Assembly: GCF_014904795.1 (NCBI RefSeq)
Contig: NZ_JACZFS010000036.1
Coordinates: forward strand, 62,001 to 126,000
Reading direction: 5' to 3'
DNA: 64,000 bases
DNA from: Nisaea nitritireducens
GTDB lineage: Bacteria > Pseudomonadota > Alphaproteobacteria > Thalassobaculales > Thalassobaculaceae
Shown piece after piece: positions 48,871-56,639 of the stretch. The translations under genes were made by a program, and so were the position numbers. The notes under the pieces are model-generated. The model did no database searches. It was not told where the DNA came from and saw only the letters and a program-made list of their open reading frames with translations. Numbering within the stretch: the stretch's first letter is position 1; each line of letters starts with the position of its first letter.

Positions 48871-49737
48871 CTACCCACGACGGAAGAGGCGGGAGAAGAA
48901 ACCACGGCCACGCCGGGAGCCGGGCAGGACGGTTTGCTCGACCCGGCCCAACCGTTCCGACAAGCGCATCACAGCGCGTTCTATGGGCGCCGTTGAAAAA
49001 GACGCCTCGCCCTCCGCAATCATCGCAGGCTTGGCATCGATCCGGTCAATCTCGGCGGTAAGGGCCTCGATCTTGGCAAGGACAGGCTCGAAACGGGCAA
49101 GCGTCTTGTCTTCGACTGCGTTGATCCGCTGTTGCAGGTCACGGAGCCGGCCCTCAAGGGAATCGACACGCTTTTCCATCGCCTCTGCCTCTTCGCGAGA
49201 CAAGCCGGCCGGCTGAGGGGCGGGTACTGGCATTTGCTGTGGTTGCGGCATCGGCGGCGGATAACCGGCATGTGCGGGGACAGGGGGCGCGGCTACCGGT
49301 GCTGCCGGCATCGGCGGCGCAGCAACTGTCTGCGGCGGATGCTGGGCATTGCGGAACTGCCATGGATAGCCAGCGGATGCATTGGCGACCATCCCCTTGT
49401 CGACCGCATCTTCGGCAACGCTCCATTGCCCGCGTCCGAACGCAAAGCGTGGATCGACCGATCCACTGCGCCGCCGGTCCTGAGATGGATGCTCCCCGGG
49501 GTGACGATCCTGCGGGGACTGTTCGTGCTGCCTCGGTGCCTGCGTCTGCTGATGATCGTCATCGGAGCGAGCCTGTTCGGCTGCGTGATCTGGCGCAGGC
49601 GCTTCTTCGGAGGCGAGGCGAATCTGCTCACTCAGCCAGACACCGATCGGCACGCCCGCTTTACGGGCCGCGATCTTCGCAACCTCGCGGTCTTCCGCCG
49701 AGATACCTTTTACGCTCCAGGGGGATTTACCTGACAA
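48871..49737 (-). CDS. PodJ-module protein with coiled coil and basic C-terminal tail, 288 aa
   Basis: Residues 4-42 carry the shared module: KSPWSVKGISAEDREVAKIA, then IGVWLSEQIR. Residues about 45-95 are Gln/His/Arg/Asp-rich and low complexity; about 130-178 a Pro/Ala/Met-rich linker; about 180-236 a predicted coiled coil (REEAEAMEKRVDSLEGRLRD, LQQRINAVEDKTLARFE); the C-terminus (SRRGRGFFSRLFRRG, 274-288) is a short basic amphipathic segment that could bind membrane. No enzymatic motif, no signal peptide. The start is TTG 49737 with AGGCAGGG upstream. It lies between the other two module genes, 131 and 176 bases apart, same strand. Function unknown; a polar scaffold is inferred. Confidence 0.72.
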   Translation of the reverse strand: MSGKSPWSVKGISAEDREVAKIAARKAGVPIGVWLSEQIRLASEEAPAPDHAAEQARSDDDHQQTQAPRQHEQSPQDRHPGEHPSQDRRRSGSVDPRFAFGRGQWSVAEDAVDKGMVANASAGYPWQFRNAQHPPQTVAAPPMPAAPVAAPPVPAHAGYPPPMPQPQQMPVPAPQPAGLSREEAEAMEKRVDSLEGRLRDLQQRINAVEDKTLARFEPVLAKIEALTAEIDRIDAKPAMIAEGEASFSTAPIERAVMRLSERLGRVEQTVLPGSRRGRGFFSRLFRRG

Positions 49738-49913
49738 CCGACACCCTGCCTTTATCTTGTTTCGGAGGCCGGGCCACCGACATGGTCACCAAAGGATCGG
49801 AAAAATACCAAAGGTTACCCGGTAAGGCAAGGGTTTCCATGTACTACGGGTTGTGCGAAGGCCCGAATATGACCGACACTTCCGACCGGACATACATTGG
49901 GCGGGAGTGCGAG

Positions 49914-50330
49914 CTACCAGCCATCCAGGCGGCGCGGATCAGCCTGCTCTGCCTGTTGCTCGACCTGAGGCGCCGGGCCGTCCTCAACTTTCTCCTCGAT
50001 ACGCGTCAGGCGCCGGGAAAGCCGTTCGATAATATCCTGCAATGGGCCGACCATATGCGCGACGCGCTCTTCAGAATCATAGACCTTGGCTCGTACTGCT
50101 TCGCGCACGGCCTCGGCATCCATTTCCGCAGAACCTGATAGGGAGACTTCGTCAGCAGCCGGCACAATCTCCGGTGCGGCGTCTGAGCCTTGATCCGGGC
50201 CAACATCCCGGATTGCCCGGCTGACCCATTCTCCGATGGTCATGCCTTGCTGGGCCGCTGCCTTTTTCGCGATTTCCCGCGCTTCGGGCGACACGCCCTT
50301 CAGGCTCCACGGCAGGACAGGTTTGGACAT
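49914..50330 (-). CDS. Small PodJ-module protein, 138 aa
   Basis: Residues 6-42 are the third copy of the module (LPWSLKGVSPEAREIAKKAA, then IGEWVSRAIR), the closest of the three to the PodJ consensus. An acidic linker (45-70) is followed by a helical/coiled-coil stretch (about 70-115, MDAEAVREAVRAKVYDSEER, IIERLSRRLTRIEEKVED) and a Gln/Ala/Glu tail. ATG 50330 has GAGG 6 bases upstream; the longer frame to 50348 is rejected. It is the promoter-proximal gene of the three, 125 bases from tRNA-Gln. No catalytic residues; likely a protein-protein interaction adaptor. Confidence 0.72.
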   Translation of the reverse strand: MSKPVLPWSLKGVSPEAREIAKKAAAQQGMTIGEWVSRAIRDVGPDQGSDAAPEIVPAADEVSLSGSAEMDAEAVREAVRAKVYDSEERVAHMVGPLQDIIERLSRRLTRIEEKVEDGPAPQVEQQAEQADPRRLDGW

Positions 50331-50454
50331 GACGATCCTCATCCCCAAAAAGCAAATTAATCAGAGGAGTCTAGCTCTTTCGGATCAAGATGTTAAGGGA
50401 GCAGCGCCGAAGCAGTTGCATGGATTTGGGTTTCTGATTATGTTCGCGCCCGAT

Positions 50455-50529
50455 TGGGGCGTAGCCAAGCGGTAAGGCAGCGGTTTTTGGTATCGCCATG
50501 CGCAGGTTCGAATCCTGCCGCCCCAGCCA
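50455..50529 (+). tRNA. tRNA-Gln (anticodon TTG)
   Basis: Cloverleaf with acceptor stem TGGGGCG (50455-50461) paired to CGCCCCA (50519-50525); D arm GCCAAGCGGTAAGGC; anticodon stem GCGGT/ATCGC around TTTTGGT, anticodon TTG; T arm GCAGGTTCGAATCCTGC. CCA is encoded at 50527-50529. Confidence 0.95.
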
Positions 50530-50574
50530 TCCCTTAAAATGACCCGACAGACCGACAGCACCCCGCAGCGCGGG

Positions 50575-51438
50575 CTATTGCTTCTCAAGCCAGAGGCTCG
50601 TCTCCAGCGCGCCCGCTTGGAGCGGCAGCCAGGCGAGCTCAGGGGCGCCATCACGGCCGAGCATGCGTGTCCGGGCGTAGTGACTTGAGAAAACCGGCCG
50701 AAACCCGCCACCGCTCAACAGAGCCGCCACCAGCAATTGCTCGTTATAGACTCGCCAGTCCCAGGCTTCCGGATAGGGGTCGGGCAGCACAATGTCGTGG
50801 ATGTGAACCAGCAATCCCGCGGGCAAGGTCGGCAGCAGATGGTTCAGCACCAGATCGACGTCGGAGCCCGGCAGAGCCAGATGGCTTGAATCCAGAAACA
50901 GCACGTCACCAGGACCGAGATCCGGCAGGCTCTCACGCGGAACATCCTGGATCGTATGCTCGAGAAAGCGCACACCCGTCCCGGCAAGACTGGCGCGCGG
51001 TGCCGGATCGACGCAGGTGATCTCGGTTTCAAGGACGCCATCGCGGACGGCGCGAGCAAGGAAGCGGGTGCTGTGGCCCGAGCCGATCTCGAGAATGCAG
51101 GCCGGGCGACGTTCGCGCACGAAGGTGTAGGCAGCCGCACCGTCGAGCCCCGGAAACCAGTCCTGACGCCAGCGCGGCTCCGGTGGTTCCTGGTCACCTA
51201 TCGCCTGTAGCGCATCCCGGTAGCGTTCAATATCGGCAAGCATTTCGGAAAACGCCGGTAGCGCATCCGTGCCGAAGCGCTCCTCAAGCCAGTCGTACCG
51301 ACTACCCCGCGACGGAACCGTCGCCGCATACCGGTATGGCACAAAGTAACCCTTTGGTTTTATGCCAAGAATTGTACTTAAGCCCAAATGGAGCCGGCGC
51401 CACGCATGGCTCCATTTAATCGATTTTGACTTGGTCAT
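50575..51438 (-). CDS. Class I SAM-dependent methyltransferase (CmcI/DUF-type), 287 aa
   Basis: The SAM-binding motif is PACILEIGSGHSTRFLARAV near residue 110, with the ribose-binding acid in ITCVDPAPRA. DVLFLDSSHLALPGSDVDLV resembles the motif IV region of O-methyltransferases of the cephalosporin-hydroxylase/methyltransferase_24 kind, and LLVHIHDIVLPDPYPEAWDW follows. An N-terminal helical extension of about 90 residues precedes it. The start lies one base after the stop of the MBL-fold gene, so they are translated together. Substrate unknown. Confidence 0.82.
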   Translation of the reverse strand: MTKSKSIKWSHAWRRLHLGLSTILGIKPKGYFVPYRYAATVPSRGSRYDWLEERFGTDALPAFSEMLADIERYRDALQAIGDQEPPEPRWRQDWFPGLDGAAAYTFVRERRPACILEIGSGHSTRFLARAVRDGVLETEITCVDPAPRASLAGTGVRFLEHTIQDVPRESLPDLGPGDVLFLDSSHLALPGSDVDLVLNHLLPTLPAGLLVHIHDIVLPDPYPEAWDWRVYNEQLLVAALLSGGGFRPVFSSHYARTRMLGRDGAPELAWLPLQAGALETSLWLEKQ

Positions 51439-51439
51439 A

Positions 51440-52273
51440 TCAGGGAGTAATCGTCAGGCCTTCGGAGGCCGCTACGGTCCCGGGGCGATGCTCTTCAGCC
51501 TGACGGACTATCTCGTCCATTTTCTCGTCCGTGTGACTGGGGTCATGATGGAAGAGAACGAGCTGTTTGACCCCGGCTGCATCGGCCATGCGGACCCCCT
51601 CCTGCCAGGTTGAGTGACCCCAGCCGACGAATTTTGGGAATTCCTCATCCGTGTAGCAGGCGTCGTAGATCATCACATCCGCATCCCGGACCAGCCCCAG
51701 GATATTCTGGTCGAGTTCACCGGGGCGATGTTCGGTGTCGGTGATGTAGCAGATCGACTTGCCGCCAAAATCGAAGCGATATCCGACAGCACCCTGCGGA
51801 TGATTGAGCGGCGCTGTCCGTACGGAGATATCCGGCCCGAACGTCAACGTATCGCCAGGGGTAAAATCGTTGAACTCCAACTCCGACTGAAAGATCTCTA
51901 GCGGCACCGGAAACAGCGGGGAAGACATCAGTCGCGCAATTACATCGCGCATGCTCGCCCGGCCGCCCAGATGCCCGGACCAGATGCGAAAGACATTGCC
52001 CTTCTTGAAAGCGGACGTGAAGAAAGGCAGACCGCCGATATGGTCGAGATGGGAGTGGGTGAAGAGAATATCCGCGTCCACCGGACCGGACTTATCCAGC
52101 ATCATGCCAAGATTGCGGAGGCCCGTGCCGGCATCGAGTATAAAGACCCGACCGCCACAACGAATTTCAAGACAGGCGGTGTTTCCACCATAGCGCACGA
52201 ATTCAGGTCCCGGGCAGGCAATGCTTCCACGGGCGCCCCAGATCCGGACAAAAAAATCGGCTCCCGGCGACAC
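51440..52273 (-). CDS. MBL-fold metallohydrolase, 277 aa
   Basis: Metallo-beta-lactamase fold with the metal motif THSHLDHIGGLPFF near residue 75; YITDTEHRPGE carries the bridging Asp and VLFHHDPSHTD the last His. The opening FVRIWGARGSIACPGPEFVR, with RYGGNTACLEI after it, identifies the group of phosphodiesterase-like MBL proteins often annotated as cAMP phosphodiesterase or PhnP-like. I take GTG 52273 (AGGA 6 bases upstream) as start instead of TTG 52297. Followed one base later by the methyltransferase. Interesting alongside the cyclic-nucleotide-binding protein at 4830, but not linked to it. Confidence 0.88.
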   Translation of the reverse strand: MSPGADFFVRIWGARGSIACPGPEFVRYGGNTACLEIRCGGRVFILDAGTGLRNLGMMLDKSGPVDADILFTHSHLDHIGGLPFFTSAFKKGNVFRIWSGHLGGRASMRDVIARLMSSPLFPVPLEIFQSELEFNDFTPGDTLTFGPDISVRTAPLNHPQGAVGYRFDFGGKSICYITDTEHRPGELDQNILGLVRDADVMIYDACYTDEEFPKFVGWGHSTWQEGVRMADAAGVKQLVLFHHDPSHTDEKMDEIVRQAEEHRPGTVAASEGLTITP

Positions 52274-52388
52274 AACAGTTCCTAACCCACAATTCAAAGC
52301 CGGATATATCAGAGCGGCAAGTCTGCATGAGCCGGGCCAGCGTGAAAAGATTAATTCGGTACAAGCCTCTATTTGGCCTCAAGCGCAG

Positions 52389-53078
52389 TCAGGGGACCAG
52401 TCTGTAGCCGCCTGGATCCGTCACCAGGATTTGCGCATTAGACGGATCGATCTCGATCTTTTGCCGCAGCCGGTAAACGTGGGTTTCCAGCGTATGCGTG
52501 GTGACACCGGCATTGTAGCCCCAGACCTCGTTCAACAGTGTCTCACGCTTCACCATGCGTCCGCCGGTCCGATAGAGATACTTGAGGATCGCGGTTTCCT
52601 TTTCCGTCAACCGGACCTTCTTGTTCCGGGCCTCGTCGAGCAGCAGCTTGGCGCTCGGCCGAAAACTGTACGGACCGATCGTAAAAAGCGCGTCGTCACT
52701 CTGCTCATGCTGCCGCAAATGCGCCCGCATGCGGGCCAGCAGCACGGCAATCTTGAACGGCTTGGTGACATAGTCGTTCGCCCCGGCATCGAGACCGAGA
52801 ATGGTGTCCGCATCGCCGTCCTGGGCCGTCAACATGACGACTGGCGATTTGACGCCGTTACGCCGGATCAGCCGGCAAACATCGCGCCCGTCCATATCCG
52901 GGAGGCCGACATCAAGCAGGATCAGGTCGAAATGCGCCGACTTGACCGCTTCCAGTGCCGCGGCGCCGTTTTCAACAGCGCTGACCACGAATTCCTCGTG
53001 CAGCTCCAGCTGCTCGCTCAACGTCACCCGAAGCGCTTCGTCATCCTCGACCAACAGGACTTTCTTACCGTTCACCAT
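52389..53078 (-). CDS. OmpR-family response regulator, 229 aa
   Basis: Receiver domain at residues 1-120 with phospho-accepting Asp in LILLDVGLPDMDGRDVC and the conserved Lys in YVTKPFK; C-terminal winged-helix domain (about 130-229) with VRLTEKETAILKYLYR and HTLETHVYRLRQKIE, the recognition-helix region. Start ATG 53078 (MVNGKKVLLVEDD). No histidine kinase lies next to it, so it is an orphan by position. It sits between the MBL-fold gene (115 bases downstream) and DUF427. Targets unknown. Confidence 0.93.
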   Translation of the reverse strand: MVNGKKVLLVEDDEALRVTLSEQLELHEEFVVSAVENGAAALEAVKSAHFDLILLDVGLPDMDGRDVCRLIRRNGVKSPVVMLTAQDGDADTILGLDAGANDYVTKPFKIAVLLARMRAHLRQHEQSDDALFTIGPYSFRPSAKLLLDEARNKKVRLTEKETAILKYLYRTGGRMVKRETLLNEVWGYNAGVTTHTLETHVYRLRQKIEIDPSNAQILVTDPGGYRLVP

Positions 53079-53147
53079 CACCAGCCACGACCCGTTGCGT
53101 ATGTACCAAACCACACTTAAGGAGAAAGAGTGTCGAATACCAGAGGC

Positions 53148-53453
53148 TTAAACCGGCCCTGTTTCGACCTCTTTCCAGAAACTGACATAGCCGGCAATGC
53201 GCTTTGCCTTGCGGCCAGGCTGCGGATAGGACCAGCCCGCGTCCGAGAAAATGCGCGCTCCATCGATGACATCATAGTAGATCGCCTCGCCGCGCCAGGG
53301 ACACCGCGTCCGCGTACCGGTCTCCCGCAGCAGCTCGAAACGTACGGAATCCGGCGGAAAATAGACACTTCCCTCGACTGTCACGGTGTCCCGCTCCGGC
53401 GCCCGGGCAATTTCCGTCTCGCCGAGACGCGCCACCAGAACCTGATCGAACAT
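53148..53453 (-). CDS. DUF427 domain protein, 101 aa
   Basis: Single DUF427 domain: the core GSVYFPPDSVRFELLRE, then TRCPWRGEAIYYDV and AGWSYPQPGRKAKRIAGYVS with FWKEVE is the full family pattern (small beta-tent fold). A conserved Cys-Pro-Trp-Arg-Gly motif is present. ATG 53453 follows GGGGCGG. It lies 13 bases after the alpha/beta hydrolase gene stop and so is probably on the same transcript. No biochemical function is established for the family. Confidence 0.92.
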   Translation of the reverse strand: MFDQVLVARLGETEIARAPERDTVTVEGSVYFPPDSVRFELLRETGTRTRCPWRGEAIYYDVIDGARIFSDAGWSYPQPGRKAKRIAGYVSFWKEVETGPV

Positions 53454-53466
53454 CGTCGTCCGCCCC

Positions 53467-54348
53467 TCAAAAAGCCGGTGCCAGAATCAGCCGGAGCATG
53501 GCCAGGCAGAGCGGGTGGTGCGGATCGCCGAACGCTTCAAGTGCGGTAAAATGATCGCGATCTGGCAAATCGATACACTCGACCGGCTGCCGTTTCTCCC
53601 TCAACGCAGCCGCAAGCTCGTCCCGCTGGCGCAGATATTCCGGCCCCTCGAGCCCACCGACCGTAAGCAGATGAGGCGGCAAGCGCAGCCCGGCAGCATT
53701 CGCGTTACGCACCAGCCGGATCGGCGACAATGCGCTCACATCACTTTCAGTGAGAGAAAGTGCGTCGTTCAGATAACAGAGCCGGATCGGCTCCAGATCA
53801 TGCAGGCCGCTGACAGAGCAAATGCCCTTCAACGTGCCTGCCGCGACTCCCGCCGGGCCACCCATAAGGGCCGAGAGATGACCGCCCGCCGAATGGCCCG
53901 CGAGATAGAGGCGGTTTGGATTGCCGCCGAAGCGGGTTGCATTGTCCTTCACCCAGGCAATCGCCGCGCGAATGTCATCGGCGATATCCGCCACCCTCAC
54001 CTCCGGGCAAAGCCGGTAGCCGACAGAGACGAAATTGATGTCCGCCGCGATGAAAGTCGGTGCCAGAAAATGCGCGATCGACTTGTCGCGCATGTGCCAA
54101 TAGCCGCCGTGAATGAAGATCAGTACCGGCGCGTCCCGTTTCCCGGCAGGAAAAACATCGACGCACTGGCGTGGATGATCGCCGTAAGGCTGGTCGAGAT
54201 CGACCGAGAACTGTTTCCGCACATCGGCGCCAGCCGCTTCCCAACGTGCTGAAATCTCAGCACTGTTGGCGACTTTCGCACGATTGTCGTATTCGCGGTC
54301 GAGCCCGGCGCGGTCATAGGAATTGAAAAGAGTCATGTCCCGGTCCAT
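53467..54348 (-). CDS. Alpha/beta hydrolase (BD-FAE / kynurenine-formamidase-like), 293 aa
   Basis: Serine hydrolase with the oxyanion motif LIFIHGGYWHMRDKS near residue 75 and nucleophile elbow YLAGHSAGGHLSAL near 145. The catalytic His is in DLPDRDHFTALEAF close to the end. This HGGYW plus GHSAGG combination is typical of the BD-FAE group that includes bacterial kynurenine formamidase-like enzymes. ATG 54348 has AGGAG about 10 bases upstream; the longer frame is excluded. It is divergent from the GTP cyclohydrolase gene. No tryptophan catabolism genes nearby, so specificity is open. Confidence 0.87.
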   Translation of the reverse strand: MDRDMTLFNSYDRAGLDREYDNRAKVANSAEISARWEAAGADVRKQFSVDLDQPYGDHPRQCVDVFPAGKRDAPVLIFIHGGYWHMRDKSIAHFLAPTFIAADINFVSVGYRLCPEVRVADIADDIRAAIAWVKDNATRFGGNPNRLYLAGHSAGGHLSALMGGPAGVAAGTLKGICSVSGLHDLEPIRLCYLNDALSLTESDVSALSPIRLVRNANAAGLRLPPHLLTVGGLEGPEYLRQRDELAAALREKRQPVECIDLPDRDHFTALEAFGDPHHPLCLAMLRLILAPAF

Positions 54349-54435
54349 CTGTGCACATCTCCTGTAACAGTGCGGGAGGGACAAAGCCGGTTCAAGGTGC
54401 TTGACCTCCGGCGCGGTCGGAAGATGATGCGGTCC

Positions 54436-55593
54436 ATGACAGATACACTCCCAAATCAAGGTGCCGGCGCGCCCGCAGGCTCACCGACCCAGACCCATGT
54501 TGACCGGGCGATCTCCGAGCTGCGCCGTGGCGGCCTGATCCTGCTACACGGTTCGGCCGAGGAAAGCGTGCTGCTGGTCCTTGCCGCAGAAATGGCAAAC
54601 GAGAGCGGGCTTGGTACAATGATCCGGCTCGCCGGCAGCCTGCCGTCGGTCATCGTGCCGAAGAACCGGGCACGCGATATCACCGGAAACCCGGAGCTTC
54701 CTGCCTATTCGAGCATGGCCCTCCCCAGAGGCGCCGATGCCGCCCTGATCCGGCAGATCGCCGATCCGCTGTTTGAGCCGGAGAAGTTCGGTGCGCTCGG
54801 TCGCGGCCTTACCGTGGTCCCGGTGCGCTCTGGCCGGCTGGGGCCGGCGGCGGTACAGCTCGCAAAATGGGCTCGGCTTCTGCCGTCTGTCGTTGTGGCC
54901 AGGCTGACCGATGTGAAAGTCGCCGACGCCGAATCCTGGGCGCATGGGCAGGGCCTCCTGTCAGTCAGTGTTTCGGACACCGAAGATTACGTCGCGGAAA
55001 GCGCGCGGCGCCTCACCAGGGTTGCCTCTGCGCGGGTACCCCTGGCGGATGCCGAGCAATCGCGCATCGTTGCATTCCGTCCTGCTGACGGTGGTGAGGA
55101 ACATCTGGCAATCGTTGTCGGAGAGCTGGATGTCAGCCAGCCGGTTCTGGTCCGCCTGCATTCCGAATGCCTGACCGGTGATCTGCTCGGCAGCCTGCGT
55201 TGCGACTGTGGCGACCAGCTCCGGGGCGCCCTCCGGGAGATTGGCAAGCACGGGTCCGGAGTTCTGCTCTATCTGGCCCAGGAAGGCCGGGATATCGGTC
55301 TGATCAACAAGCTCCGAGCCTATCAACTTCAGGATCTCGGCAGCGATACTGTCGATGCCAATGAGCAACTTGGCTTCGAAGCGGACGAGCGGGTCTATCT
55401 GACCGCCGCCGAAATGCTGCACCAGCTCGGCGTCAATGCTGTCAGGCTGATGACGAACAATCCGGAAAAGATTGCCCAGCTCCGGAGCTCCGGGGTCAAT
55501 GTGGTCGAACGGGTAGCTCATATTTTCCCGTCCAATACCCACAACGAAGAGTACCTGCGGACCAAAGCGAACCGCACAGGCCATCTTTTCTAG
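54436..55593 (+). CDS. ribA: GTP cyclohydrolase II with degenerate DHBP-synthase-like N-terminal domain, 385 aa
   Basis: First step of riboflavin synthesis. The C-terminal half (about 190-385) is an intact GTP cyclohydrolase II: VRLHSECLTGDLLGSLRCDCGDQ carries the three zinc Cys, YLAQEGRDIGLINKL the catalytic Asp/Arg, and VRLMTNNPEKI the substrate loop. The N-terminal half has the DHBP synthase fold but its acidic catalytic motif (DDEDRENEGDL in active enzymes) reads HGSAEESVLLV, so DHBP synthesis is very unlikely. Start uncertain between 54424 and 54436. Divergent from the hydrolase; no rib cluster here. Confidence 0.9.
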   Translation: MTDTLPNQGAGAPAGSPTQTHVDRAISELRRGGLILLHGSAEESVLLVLAAEMANESGLGTMIRLAGSLPSVIVPKNRARDITGNPELPAYSSMALPRGADAALIRQIADPLFEPEKFGALGRGLTVVPVRSGRLGPAAVQLAKWARLLPSVVVARLTDVKVADAESWAHGQGLLSVSVSDTEDYVAESARRLTRVASARVPLADAEQSRIVAFRPADGGEEHLAIVVGELDVSQPVLVRLHSECLTGDLLGSLRCDCGDQLRGALREIGKHGSGVLLYLAQEGRDIGLINKLRAYQLQDLGSDTVDANEQLGFEADERVYLTAAEMLHQLGVNAVRLMTNNPEKIAQLRSSGVNVVERVAHIFPSNTHNEEYLRTKANRTGHLF

Positions 55594-55668
55594 GAAAACC
55601 GGGTTTTTACAACGCCACCTGTCAGTGGTACGCGGCTTGCATCAAAGCGGGGCAAAGGAGCCTTCGCG

Positions 55669-56595
55669 ATGGATGTCAGTCAAACGGCAGCACAACCGGC
55701 CTGGTGGTCACAATCCTCCCCGAGCGGAGAATTGGACCTTAAAGAGGATATGTACAAGCCGGCTCAGGTCGCCTCCGAAGCCGATGATGGCGGCTGGGGT
55801 CCTGACGGTTTCGGTTTCGACGATTTCGTAGATATCGTAAATCCGCTGCAGCACCTGCCATTTATTTCCACCCTCTATCGGGAATTCACCGGCGACACGA
55901 TTGCGCCTGCGGCTCGTACCGCTGGAAGCGCACTTTATGGCGGACCCGCAGGCCTGGTGGCCGGCGTCGCAAACGTGATGTTTGAGGCGGAGGGCGGCTC
56001 CGATATCGGTGCGACGATGATTGCTGAGCTTAAGGGGGCCGGAACCACGCCAGCGAATGCCAATGCCCTCCCGGCAGAAGAGACGCTGCTGGCTGAAGCG
56101 CCGCAGACATCATCTCCGTCACCGGTACCCACCCCGACCGATGGCGCGATCACACCGGCTGCCGATCAACGCAGTTTTGCTGTTGCCGGCGTACAGACCG
56201 CCAGTACGGATGCCGCCATGACGCCCGAGGCCATGGCCGCCTACGCCCGGGCAAGTGCCCTTACAGCGCCGACGCCCGGCAGCGGTTCGGTGGACTGGAC
56301 CAGTGGCGTGATCACGCAGCCCGCTGCCGAGGCCAGCCCCGGCATCCAGTCAGTTTCCGGAGGGGGCCTCGATGCCCTGATCCGCAGCAGCCAGGCGAAG
56401 ACTGCAACACGGCGGCGTGGTCCAGCCTTGCCGATGCTGGTGCAGCCCGGCCTGAAAACCCGCGGCGCCCAGGCTCCGGCGAGCGAACCCGCTCTGCCGA
56501 TCGACCCCTCTCAGCGTGCCGGGTTGGCGGATTGGATGATGAAGGCGCTCGATAAATATGGAACCATGAAAGTCAGTGGTAGCGGCGTCGGGTAA
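55669..56595 (+). CDS. Lineage-specific protein of unknown function, 308 aa
   Basis: ATG 55669 follows AAAGGAG by 8 bases, a strong start. An N-terminal part (about residues 45-115) looks structured and conserved in character: FGFDDFVDIVNPLQHLPFIS, TLYREFTGDTIAPAARTAGS, ALYGGPAGLVAGVANVMFEA. The middle (about 120-215) is Ala/Pro/Thr-rich low complexity; the end (about 245-308) has basic and helical pieces (RSSQAKTATRRRGPALPML, LADWMMKALDKYGTMKVSG). No signal peptide or membrane helix is obvious, though the Gly-rich segment 85-105 could associate with a membrane. I do not recognise a named family. Confidence 0.75.
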   Translation: MDVSQTAAQPAWWSQSSPSGELDLKEDMYKPAQVASEADDGGWGPDGFGFDDFVDIVNPLQHLPFISTLYREFTGDTIAPAARTAGSALYGGPAGLVAGVANVMFEAEGGSDIGATMIAELKGAGTTPANANALPAEETLLAEAPQTSSPSPVPTPTDGAITPAADQRSFAVAGVQTASTDAAMTPEAMAAYARASALTAPTPGSGSVDWTSGVITQPAAEASPGIQSVSGGGLDALIRSSQAKTATRRRGPALPMLVQPGLKTRGAQAPASEPALPIDPSQRAGLADWMMKALDKYGTMKVSGSGVG

Positions 56596-56601
56596 ACCCC
56601 A

Positions 56602-56626
56602 TCAGACGCCACTTTCCGGCGTCTGA
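56602..56626. repeat. Perfect hairpin TCAGACGCC-N7-GGCGTCTGA between two plus-strand genes
   Basis: A 9-bp perfect stem (56602-56610 with 56618-56626) six bases after the stop of the unknown-function gene and just before the L,D-transpeptidase ribosome site. There is no T-run, so it is not a standard intrinsic terminator; it may protect the upstream mRNA end or modulate the next gene. Confidence 0.45.
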
Positions 56627-56639
56627 CAGGAGTGCCCCC

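Noticed and set aside
49239-50138. 299-residue plus-strand frame spanning two module genes
   Set aside because: Crosses two minus-strand genes and their gap, low-complexity sequence, no ribosome site.
50555-50575. Terminator after tRNA-Gln (CCCGC-AGC-GCGGG)
   Set aside because: Short stem with no T-run; it overlaps the end of the opposite methyltransferase gene.
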